Shown: positions 1 through 5,596, counted from the stretch's first letter. The stretch is DNA of 7,405 nucleotides from an uncultured Bacteroidales bacterium (GCA_903929065.1 CAIYTJ010000510.1:1-7405); one strand, 5' to 3'. Numbers and translations: made by a program. The notes: generated by a model not told the origin, from the sequence alone.

Positions 1-40
1 GAACATTTTTAAATCAAAAAGTGATTTTAGAAATTTCACT

Positions 41-1249
41 ATGAGTGAACGAGCTACTTTTGGTATTGTTATTAGACTTTACCAAAATGAAACAGAAACA
101 ACTGAAAGAATAAAGGAAGATTCACTTTCTCAAACAACACTTTTTAATTGTGTTAGCACAATTACCGAAAAATTGAAAAATGAAGAATTCCCTGAAGCAT
201 TTATTAATGAGATGTGGGATGACGTTAAACTCATTCGTGGCAAGAAAAACACAGATATACATAATCAACCAATAAGACATGCGTTAAATCTCGACTATGA
301 GTACAATGCCAACCGTTGGTACGAGGCTACAGTAATTTTTGCTTGTGTTTATATGGTCATGGCTATTGATTGCCCTGACAAGAAAGACTGTATGTCTGTT
401 ATTAAAGAAAAAGGTGCTTACAATGATGATGCTAAACCATATTTCGAGCCATTTGAACAAGCGGTTTTAAAACTTAAAGAGAATCAGACTAATCACCCGA
501 CTGCTTATGGTATTCAAAAAGAACAGCCAAAAGAGGAACAAAAAAAATTATCAGAAGAAGAATGGTTAGCCTGTGAAAAACATTTCTCTTGGAAATTTGA
601 TAAATTACGAACAATGCTTTCGAATAAAAGTTTCGAAGAGCAATTCCTTGAATATGTTGAAGAATTAAAAAGAGAGGAAAATTTACCAAACCCAAGCAAA
701 GCATTTTTAGACTTATTGAAAATGCAAATTCAATATCTTCAACGTCAAATTTCTCAAAAGAACAGCCCAGCTATTAATGTCAATGATATAGTGGACGCAC
801 TAAAAGATCACAAGTTCCCAAATGAACGAGCTGCTGAAGTATTGGAAATTATCAATTACACTCTATACTCAAAACAATATCCAGAGGACATTTGCGGAAA
901 TCTGGAAAATAAAATAAAACTCCTCCGCCAAGCTACTGTACAACAAAGTGATATGAATGATAACCAAGAAGCTGAAGATAGTATGGATAAAGCCACTTTA
1001 AAAGTAAAATCCGTAGCAATAATAGAGCTCCTAAAACTATTAGATAAAGGTACTGCCCAGAATGATCTTACAGATATATGTAAATTTATTGGATTTGTTA
1101 CAGGGAACTCTCACAAAAGTATTTACAATGATGTGCAAAATGGAATATCATTCAATCCTAAACACCACACAAAAGACATTGAAAAAGCAAATGAATTATT
1201 TAATGCTCTAAACATATCAATATCAATAGATAAGCAAAAGCAATATTAA
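41..1249 (+). CDS. Unrecognised 402-residue protein with a mobile-element-type C-terminal domain
   Basis: I do not recognise a catalytic family here. The protein is hydrophilic and has no signal peptide or convincing membrane segment. Residues about 1-150 look globular. Residues about 155-245 are charged and mostly helical, probably a coiled coil or linker. The last ~85 residues (from about 315) form a separate small domain with the segment FIGFVTGNSHKSIYNDVQNG followed by a helix ending near ELFNAL. From memory, this helical domain is common at the C-terminus of Bacteroidota mobile-element proteins, and it may bind DNA or protein. The ATG at 41 has no Shine-Dalgarno sequence, and the frame stays open to base 2 (reading ...SDFRNFT before the Met), so the true start may lie outside the window. 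It ends in TAA, followed by a repeat and a terminator, so it belongs to a transcription unit separate from the downstream operon. Coding status is likely; function is unknown. Confidence 0.75.
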   Translation: MSERATFGIVIRLYQNETETTERIKEDSLSQTTLFNCVSTITEKLKNEEFPEAFINEMWDDVKLIRGKKNTDIHNQPIRHALNLDYEYNANRWYEATVIFACVYMVMAIDCPDKKDCMSVIKEKGAYNDDAKPYFEPFEQAVLKLKENQTNHPTAYGIQKEQPKEEQKKLSEEEWLACEKHFSWKFDKLRTMLSNKSFEEQFLEYVEELKREENLPNPSKAFLDLLKMQIQYLQRQISQKNSPAINVNDIVDALKDHKFPNERAAEVLEIINYTLYSKQYPEDICGNLENKIKLLRQATVQQSDMNDNQEAEDSMDKATLKVKSVAIIELLKLLDKGTAQNDLTDICKFIGFVTGNSHKSIYNDVQNGISFNPKHHTKDIEKANELFNALNISISIDKQKQY

Positions 1250-1253
1250 TTTT

Positions 1254-1277
1254 CAACCGGTTGTACAACCAGTTGTA
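1254..1277. repeat. Two tandem 12-bp units forming overlapping dyads
   Basis: CAACCGGTTGTA (1254-1265) is followed directly by CAACCAGTTGTA (1266-1277), one mismatch apart. The first unit contains the perfect palindrome CAACCGGTTG, and the junction forms another, GGTTGTACAACC (1259-1270). Tandem dyads a little over one helical turn apart would suit a dimeric DNA-binding protein, but they could also add an extra hairpin to the 3' end of the upstream transcript. The repeat lies between a stop codon and a terminator, about 100 bp upstream of two small HTH proteins that are candidate binders. The sequence is certain; the role is inferred. Confidence 0.6.
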
Positions 1278-1302
1278 AGGTATTATTTGGTATTTTTTTG
1301 TA

Positions 1303-1336
1303 CCACGATTTCAATTGAAGTCGTGGTTTTCTTTTT
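1303..1336 (+). terminator. Rho-independent terminator after the first gene
   Basis: A 24-base near-perfect palindrome (1303-1326, arms CCACGA...TCGTGG around a central TTCAATTGAA, with one T-G wobble) is followed at once by a T-rich tract, TTTTCTTTTT (1327-1336). This is the standard form of an intrinsic terminator read on the + strand. It separates the first gene from the operon that begins at 1379. Confidence 0.85.
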
Positions 1337-1378
1337 ATTGGCACAGAAGGAAGCCCAATCGCCGAAAACAGTATCATT

Positions 1379-1732
1379 ATGTTTTCAGAACAAATTTCTT
1401 TCAACGAACTGCCGCAAGCTATGGCATACCTAATCCAAAAGGTAGAAAGGCTGGAATCTGCACTTTCACTGAATCAATCAGAAAAGCCTGAATCCGATCA
1501 ATGGTTCAATCTGCAACAATTGCAGGAATACCACCCCGACCACCCGGCAGCTCCCACTGTTTATGCATGGGTAGGACAAAGGCTAATTCCTAATCACAAA
1601 CACGGAAAAAAGCTCATGTTCCTAAAATCAGAGATTGACGAATGGCTAAAGTCTGGCCGGCGTAAAACCGCAGCAGAACTAAGATCCGAAGCAGCAGAAT
1701 TCGTAGCTAAAAAAGGGAGGATTGTAAAATGA
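1379..1732 (+). CDS. Small HTH_17/excisionase-like DNA-binding protein (first of two)
   Basis: This 117-residue cytosolic protein probably acts as a recombination directionality factor or regulator of the mobile element. Residues 1-30 form a short helix or coiled coil (QAMAYLIQKVERLESAL) suited to dimerisation. Residues about 42-91 are a MerR/Xis-like winged HTH: WFNLQQLQEY, then a recognition-helix region (TVYAWVGQRLIP), then the wing and final helix (KKLMFLKSEIDEWLKSG), the usual ending of HTH_17 domains. A basic tail follows. The ATG at 1379 is the first plausible start after the terminator and has no strong Shine-Dalgarno sequence. Its TGA stop overlaps the next ATG by four bases (ATGA), so the two genes are probably translationally coupled. 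Genes of this type lie next to primase-like genes in many Bacteroidota integrative elements. The family call is firm; whether it is an excisionase or a repressor is inferred. Confidence 0.85.
   Translation: MFSEQISFNELPQAMAYLIQKVERLESALSLNQSEKPESDQWFNLQQLQEYHPDHPAAPTVYAWVGQRLIPNHKHGKKLMFLKSEIDEWLKSGRRKTAAELRSEAAEFVAKKGRIVK
1715..1720 (+). promoter_or_regulatory. Ribosome binding site for the second HTH gene
   Basis: GGGAGG lies eight bases before the ATG at 1729, inside the 3' end of the preceding gene. It supports that start and is one of the few clear Shine-Dalgarno sequences in the window. Confidence 0.6.
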
Positions 1733-2121
1733 ACGACAACAAACAACGCCGCCGATTAGACGAAATTCTGGAAGAACTTCGTTGCTGCCCCGAAAGCATT
1801 TTCTATCAGTTTGAGCATCAAAGACAGCATTCATGTATGTGTCCGAGCAACTGTAAAATCTTGGAAGCCCTAAATTCAATTGAATCAAAGCTATCCAACA
1901 CCCAAATTTCATGCGAAGATTTGAGCAAAGAATGGGTTGACAACCAAGATGTAATGCTATTGTTACACATAAGCCCGAGAACCTTGCAAACGCTACGTAC
2001 AAATGGCACATTGCCATTCTCCCGCATTGGCAACAAGCTCTATTATCGCACTGAAGATATTCAGCGGATTTTGAAGGATAATTATACAATGTATAAGATT
2101 CGGAATCATGGTAGCGATTAA
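1729..2121 (+). CDS. HTH_17/excisionase-like DNA-binding protein with cysteine-rich N-terminal part (second of two)
   Basis: Residues about 69-115 of this 130-residue protein are a textbook Bacteroidota HTH_17 domain: VDNQDVMLLLHISPRTLQTL (recognition helix), then RTNGTLPFSRIGNKLYYRTE for the wing, and DIQRIL as the last helix. Such proteins act as Xis factors or regulators of integrative elements. The N-terminal half is unusual. It has C19-C20 and a compact cluster HSCMCPSNC (H34, C36, C38, C42) that could bind a metal or form disulfides. A helical linker (about 43-58) joins the two parts. It starts in a four-base overlap with the preceding gene, and its end overlaps the next gene by 14 bases, so it is the second member of a tight operon. 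The HTH assignment is firm; the cysteine cluster's role is unknown. Confidence 0.88.
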   Translation: MNDNKQRRRLDEILEELRCCPESIFYQFEHQRQHSCMCPSNCKILEALNSIESKLSNTQISCEDLSKEWVDNQDVMLLLHISPRTLQTLRTNGTLPFSRIGNKLYYRTEDIQRILKDNYTMYKIRNHGSD

Positions 2122-3106
2122 TAAAGAGCAGATTTTGAGCAAGACTCATTATGGTTTAGTTATCTATTCGCATATTTTACGCGAATATTATCCAGAACAA
2201 ACAGTCCTCTCCCTTTCGGGGAGGACTTGTTCTCCGACGAAAAATCCATTCAATGCCGATAAATCGACATTGAATATTTTCATTCAAAAAGAACAAATTT
2301 TGGGTAATGCCTTAGATAAAGAGATTGCGTGCCATTACGATACACAAAACGCTATCCTTGCCGGTGATGCATTCGACTTCGCCGATCTGCATTACAAACA
2401 GTCGGGCGATGAACTGTTGAAAACCTTGAATAATGAAATGAACCTGCACATTGGGGAACAGTGGAATTTCTACTCTAATCGCAGCAAAGTTGAATATCCT
2501 CAGCAAATTGCAGAAAAACCAAATTCCCCCTCTCCACTTGGAGAGGGGTCAGGGGTGAGGTGTTTTTCGTTTTTCAAAGCCCCTGTTCGAAATACCATTC
2601 CTCACAAGTCAATTTGTTTGCTTGATGCCTACAATTACATAGTCGGCGAATATGCAAAACAGCGAACACAAAAACTTAGGAGTATAACGGACCCAAAACA
2701 AGCACGGAAATATAAAGTTACAAACTTCGATTATTGTACTTTTTCGGGAATGTTTACAACCCGCAACGACAAGGCATTGGTAAATCATTCCGGTTTATTA
2801 TGTGTTGATTTTGACCATTTGCAAAACGTTGATCTGCTTCGCAACCAACTTTTGCAAGATGAATACTTTGAAACACAATTACTCTTTGTTAGTCCTTCCG
2901 GCGATGGCATAAAATGGATAATCTCCATTGATACCACCAAATCCTCGCATGGTCAGTTTTTCGCTGCGGTCGCTAACTACATTCTACAAACCTATAAAGT
3001 TGAGGTAGATAAATCAGGGCGGGACATATCCCGCGCCTGCTTTTTACCATACGACCCAAACGCAAACATTAATCCACTTATTCTCAATTCGTTTAATTCG
3101 CAATAA
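2108..3106 (+). CDS. VirE_N / primase-like protein with CHC2-like N-terminus
   Basis: This 332-residue protein is probably the primase half of the element's replication machinery. Residues about 1-130 resemble a degenerate CHC2-type primase start: C41, then PTKNPFNADKSTLNIF, and later AGDAFDFADLHY, parallel to the NPF...K.PS and GD...F landmarks of such domains. Only C41 and C75 remain as possible zinc ligands. Residues about 180-320 match the VirE_N (BT4734-type) family: CVDFDHL with the D234/D236 pair, SPSGDGIKWII (262-272), then DKSGRDISRACFLPYDP (301-317). The pattern recalls archaeo-eukaryotic primases (hDhDh, then sGxG). Residues 140-151 (SPSPLGEGSGVR) come from a palindromic repeat between the two parts. 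The ATG at 2108 lies inside the preceding gene and has no Shine-Dalgarno sequence; the family typically begins with an I..KT.YGL segment as seen here. The next gene starts 21 bases downstream. VirE_N is firm; primase activity is inferred. Confidence 0.85.
   Translation: MVAINKEQILSKTHYGLVIYSHILREYYPEQTVLSLSGRTCSPTKNPFNADKSTLNIFIQKEQILGNALDKEIACHYDTQNAILAGDAFDFADLHYKQSGDELLKTLNNEMNLHIGEQWNFYSNRSKVEYPQQIAEKPNSPSPLGEGSGVRCFSFFKAPVRNTIPHKSICLLDAYNYIVGEYAKQRTQKLRSITDPKQARKYKVTNFDYCTFSGMFTTRNDKALVNHSGLLCVDFDHLQNVDLLRNQLLQDEYFETQLLFVSPSGDGIKWIISIDTTKSSHGQFFAAVANYILQTYKVEVDKSGRDISRACFLPYDPNANINPLILNSFNSQ
2203..2227. repeat. Intragenic hairpin, possibly a palindromic repeat
   Basis: AGTCCTCTCC and GGGGAGGACT form a 10-bp stem (one G-T pair) around a five-base loop, within codons for VLSLSGRTC of the VirE_N-type gene. 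The CCTCTCC/GGGGAGG composition resembles the 38-bp repeats further along. However, the protein segment right after it fits the family, so it may simply be native coding sequence. The hairpin is certain; its status as a mobile repeat is not. Confidence 0.4.
2524..2561 (+). repeat. 38-bp palindromic repeat, copy 1, in frame within the VirE_N-type gene
   Basis: This copy is identical base for base to 3199-3236. It contains the inverted repeat CCCCTCTCCA / TGGAGAGGGG (2527-2548, two-base loop), then TCAGGGGTGAGG. It is read in frame as SPSPLGEGSGVR in the linker between the CHC2-like and VirE_N parts. Similar 'CCCCTCTCC...GGAGAGGGG...GGGGTGAGG' elements are scattered through Bacteroidota genomes (recalled, not searched). 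The flanking bases differ between copies, so 38 bp is the exact shared length. Confidence 0.92.
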
Positions 3107-3127
3107 TTCGCAAAATTAGTAATTAAC

Positions 3128-4987
3128 ATGAGCAAGAAAACATTTAATCCAGCAGATTGGACAGAAACCAATAAAACAGAATCCAAAGCAACCGCTTTTT
3201 CCCCCTCTCCACTTGGAGAGGGGTCAGGGGTGAGGTCGGATTCAGACATTGAAACAATAACACAACGAATTGAAGCCGCTTCAGTTGATATTGCCCCCAA
3301 CTATGCAGATTGGCGAGACCTTGGCTTTGCACTTGCTGACGAACTTGGAGAATCCGGAAGATCCTATTATCACCGACTAAGTCGGTTCTATCAGGATTAT
3401 AATTCAACTGAAGCCGACAAACAATTTGATGCATGTTTGAAAGCACACGGACACGGTGTTTCCATTAAAACATTCTACCACCTTGCAAAAGCTGCCGGTG
3501 TAAATGTAGGAATCCCTAAAGTAAAAGAAACAAAGCCAACTATAACATTGGAGGATAAAGCGGAAACAGAGGAAACTTCTGAAAATGAAACAAGCACACA
3601 ACTTTGTTCATTACCTTCCGAAATCTTTGATCAACTACCCGATTTATTGCGTCGGATTACCGTTAAAGGCACTTCACCCGAGGACAAAGATATTTTATTA
3701 CTTGGCTCACTGGTTTCCATGAGTTCGTGTTTGCCAAACGTTTACGGTGTTTATGCCGAACGTGAAGTTTTCGCCAACCTCTTTTTGTTTGTTACTGCAC
3801 AGGCTTCAGCAGGGAAAGGCAGACTCACTTTGTGCCGTAAATTGGTAGAACCAATTCACAAGGCACTTCGTGAACAAAACAGAGCTGAATTTGAATCCTA
3901 TCAACGTGAACTTACAGAATACTCAGCAGCCAAAGGCGACAAGGTGAATATGGAAAAACCACAAGAGCCAACGCTTAAAATGCTTGTGATTCCTGCCAAC
4001 AACAGCGCAACAGGATTGTTTCAAATTCTCAATGACAACAAAGGCAAAGGATTGATTTTTGAAACCGAGGGCGATACACTTGCTCAAACTTTCAAATCCG
4101 AACATGGTAATTATTCCGATGGTTTCCGCAAAGCGTTCCACCACGAAACAATTACCTACAATCGTCGAAAGGACCGTGAGTTTGTCGAAATTGATATGCC
4201 GCGCCTTTCGGCTCTGCTATCAGGCACACCCAAACAAGTTTCTGCCCTCATTCCCAATGCCGAAAACGGCTTATTCAGCCGCTTTATTTTCTACTTCATG
4301 AACATTCGCTACGAATGGAAAGACGTATTTGCCGGAGAAAGCGGACAAACACTCGACCACTATTTCGACCATTTAGGTGCTCAATTTCATGAGTTGCATA
4401 AATGCCTGGAAAGTCAGGACAAACCCATGCGGTTTTGTCTGACTATTTCACAGCAAAAGCAGTTCAATAGTTACTTTGAGCAAACTCAAATTCAATATAT
4501 TGATTTGTGTGGAGAAGATTATATTGGGACGGTTCGCCGATTGGGCTTAATCACATTCCGGATTGCTATGATTCTCACAACCCTGAGAATTATGGATAAT
4601 GGGAAAATGTTGTGCCAGCGAGAGCAGAGGTCAAACTCGTTTGAATCTATGCCGAGTGCAGCCAACATTCTGCGAAGCAAATTTCGTTCTCCTCTCGTCT
4701 GCTCCGACACCGATTTCAATATCGCAATGGAAATAGTGAAAGTGCTGGTTCAACATGCTGCGCATGTTTTCCAACAACTCCCAACCGATTCAGCCGCCAA
4801 AGTACAACCCAATCAAAAGCAACAGTTTCTGAATATGCTGCCGGTAGAGTTCGACCGCCAAACATATTTGTCGGTTGCAGATAAATTGAAAATTCCAGCC
4901 AAAACAGCTGAGAAACAAATTGCACGTTTCGCCAAAACTGGCTTGATAAATCATTACGCACAAAACCAATATCGAAAATGCTCATGA
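3128..4987 (+). CDS. PriCT_2 + DUF3987 P-loop protein (primase-associated helicase-like)
   Basis: This 619-residue protein is probably the helicase half of a primase-helicase pair. Residues 25-36 (SPSPLGEGSGVR) derive from a palindromic repeat. Residues about 42-125 match PriCT_2, the module that normally follows a primase domain (ITQRIEAAS, YADWRDLGFALADE, SIKTFYHLAKAAG). An acidic linker (about 130-160) leads to the DUF3987 core (about 165-500). That core has an atypical Walker A (TAQASAGKGR, K230), a Walker B-like strand (GLIFETEGD, 308-316), a sensor-like SALLSGTPKQV (361-371) and NGLFSRF with R385 as a candidate arginine finger. Residues about 494-520 look like an insertion from a second palindromic element. 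The C-terminus (571-617) is a winged-helix module. There is no Shine-Dalgarno sequence; the ATG at 3128 follows the preceding stop by 21 bases. PriCT_2 and DUF3987 are firm; helicase activity is inferred from the nucleotide-binding motifs. Confidence 0.87.
   Translation: MSKKTFNPADWTETNKTESKATAFSPSPLGEGSGVRSDSDIETITQRIEAASVDIAPNYADWRDLGFALADELGESGRSYYHRLSRFYQDYNSTEADKQFDACLKAHGHGVSIKTFYHLAKAAGVNVGIPKVKETKPTITLEDKAETEETSENETSTQLCSLPSEIFDQLPDLLRRITVKGTSPEDKDILLLGSLVSMSSCLPNVYGVYAEREVFANLFLFVTAQASAGKGRLTLCRKLVEPIHKALREQNRAEFESYQRELTEYSAAKGDKVNMEKPQEPTLKMLVIPANNSATGLFQILNDNKGKGLIFETEGDTLAQTFKSEHGNYSDGFRKAFHHETITYNRRKDREFVEIDMPRLSALLSGTPKQVSALIPNAENGLFSRFIFYFMNIRYEWKDVFAGESGQTLDHYFDHLGAQFHELHKCLESQDKPMRFCLTISQQKQFNSYFEQTQIQYIDLCGEDYIGTVRRLGLITFRIAMILTTLRIMDNGKMLCQREQRSNSFESMPSAANILRSKFRSPLVCSDTDFNIAMEIVKVLVQHAAHVFQQLPTDSAAKVQPNQKQQFLNMLPVEFDRQTYLSVADKLKIPAKTAEKQIARFAKTGLINHYAQNQYRKCS
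3199..3236 (+). repeat. 38-bp palindromic repeat, copy 2, in frame within the DUF3987 gene
   Basis: This is a perfect copy of 2524-2561 in the same orientation, 675 bp downstream in the next gene. It is read in the same frame, again giving SPSPLGEGSGVR, at residues 25-36 just ahead of the PriCT_2 domain. The location in a disordered N-terminal tail fits an insertion that does not disturb folding. Perfect identity between copies suggests recent spread or gene conversion. Confidence 0.92.
4612..4704. repeat. Probable second-type palindromic insertion in the DUF3987 gene
   Basis: The segment has nested inverted repeats: GAGCAGA (4622-4628) pairs with TCTGCTC (4698-4704), CGAGAG (4619-4624) with CTCTCG (4692-4697), and TCAAACTCGTTTGA (4631-4644) forms its own hairpin. 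It encodes about 26 residues (SNSFESMPSAANILRSKF in the middle) between NGKM and LVCSDTDF, where DUF3987 proteins, as I recall them, run almost directly from one block to the other. The frame is kept. The boundaries are estimated, and I cannot show a second copy in this window. Confidence 0.6.
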
Positions 4988-5144
4988 TTTCATATAACAA
5001 TAATCTTTTCCCCATTTATCATAAATGGAGAATTTGGGGATTTAGAGGAAACAGCGTAAAGGAAGTTGTCCTATTTCTTCCATTTCCCCATTTTCCCCAC
5101 TTTCCGAATCAATGTAATTCAATTAAAATGCAGGAGATAATCAA
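4988..5144. other. Spacer with hairpin and C/T-rich short repeats
   Basis: No convincing gene is seen here. After the TGA at 4985-4987, the DUF3987 frame stays open for 23 more codons to a TAA near 5057, without family-like sequence. CCATTTA / TAAATGG (5012-5018 / 5022-5028) forms a tight hairpin, and an alternative outer pairing is TCCCCA (5009-5014) with TGGGGA (5035-5040). A C/T-rich run, CATTTCCCC, ATTTTCCCC, ACTTTCC (about 5081-5105), repeats a roughly 9-base unit. This could be untranslated operon end, or iteron-like DNA beside the replication genes. The hairpin lacks a T-tract, so it is not called as a terminator. Confidence 0.45.
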
Positions 5145-5237
5145 ATGAAATGAGCACGACAAATAAACTTTGACACACAAGGAGATGTTTATGTGCGAGT
5201 TCCATCTGACCTTAAAAAAACAATTATAAACAGATGA
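5145..5237 (+). pseudogene. Remnant of a tiny ribbon-helix-helix-like gene, interrupted by TGA at codon 3
   Basis: The ATG at 5145 is preceded by AGGAGA (5132-5137, seven bases away), but the frame reads Met-Lys-TGA. After the stop it continues as ARQINFDTQGD then VYVRVPSDLKKTIINR, ending at a TGA (5235-5237) that overlaps the next gene's ATG as ATGA. The VYVRVPSDLKKTI stretch resembles the DNA-contacting strand and first helix of Arc/MobC-type ribbon-helix-helix proteins, but the second helix is absent. Restart is conceivable at GTG 5193, eight bases after AAGGAG (5179-5184), giving a 14-residue peptide that could couple translation to the downstream gene. It is either a decayed gene or a leader peptide; too short to be sure. 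Confidence 0.4.
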
Positions 5238-5575
5238 AAACCACCGAACAAAACAAAATCAAACTTCGTAAAATGGAACTTGACCAAAAATACATTATAC
5301 GAAAACTCGTAGAAATATCCAAAAATAGTCCTATCATTTTCAGCAATCTTAGAAAGTTCAAATCAAAATGTAAAACGAATTACAAGTACAGAATTTTCAC
5401 CCACGAAAAGCATTTATTCAAATTGCTAAAGATAAACCAACGTACACTTCGTTTGTTGCGGGATGAAGAATACATAAGATATTCCGAATTATTTGGGATT
5501 TCAATTTACGTTTTATCAGACATTTACAATTTTCTAAGAGCCAATAATAAATATCAGAAAAGAAAATCAGGTTAA
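5234..5575 (+). CDS. Divergent HTH_17/MerR-like small DNA-binding protein (third in the window)
   Basis: This 113-residue, lysine-rich, cytosolic protein is probably a regulator or accessory factor of the mobile element. Residues 1-55 are basic and helical (KIKLRKMELDQKYIIRKLVE). Residues about 56-103 have the layout of a Bacteroidota HTH_17 domain: HLFKLLKINQRTLRLLRDEE (two helices with the usual RTL), a shortened wing (YIRYSELFGISIYV) and the final helix LSDIYNFLRAN. The normal glycine-rich wing (G.k.yY) is replaced by a hydrophobic ELFGISIYVL, so the domain is divergent. Its ATG overlaps the stop of the preceding remnant as ATGA. It is more AT-rich and lysine-rich than the operon to its left, which may mean a different origin. 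It ends in TAA about 130 bp before the next start. Coding status is likely, the HTH assignment moderately sure, the target unknown. Confidence 0.7.
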   Translation: MKTTEQNKIKLRKMELDQKYIIRKLVEISKNSPIIFSNLRKFKSKCKTNYKYRIFTHEKHLFKLLKINQRTLRLLRDEEYIRYSELFGISIYVLSDIYNFLRANNKYQKRKSG

Positions 5576-5596
5576 AACGATTTTTATTTTTATACT

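Noticed and set aside
1281..1300. TATTATTTG and TATTTTTTTG as -7 promoter elements for the operon starting at 1379.
   Set aside because: Neither has the exact TAnnTTTG spacing, and transcription from them would begin inside or before the terminator palindrome. Noted only as a possibility in the findings.
1679..2149. Antisense 156-residue open frame across the second HTH gene.
   Set aside because: The + strand encodes a clear HTH_17 protein with tight operon overlaps, and the antisense product is cysteine-rich without recognisable motifs or a start signal.
2524..3236. The two 38-bp repeats as a minimal CRISPR array or transposon ends.
   Set aside because: There are only two copies, in direct orientation, 637 bp apart, with real coding sequence between them and no target-site duplications or transposase. 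They behave as dispersed palindromic repeats.
2992..3446. Antisense open frames across the DUF3987 start that read LTPDPSPSGEGEK.
   Set aside because: These are shadows created by the complementary strand of the 38-bp repeat and the real gene. They lack start signals, and the + strand reading matches known domains.
4519..4719. Antisense 66-residue open frame with LLRRMLAALGIDSNEFDLC.
   Set aside because: It lies within the DUF3987 gene and coincides with the suspected palindromic insertion; it looks like repeat-derived noncoding sequence rather than a gene.
5012..5028. Hairpin CCATTTA-TCA-TAAATGG as an intrinsic terminator of the primase-helicase operon.
   Set aside because: The stem is AT-rich and is followed by AGAATTTGGGG rather than a T-tract, so termination is doubtful.
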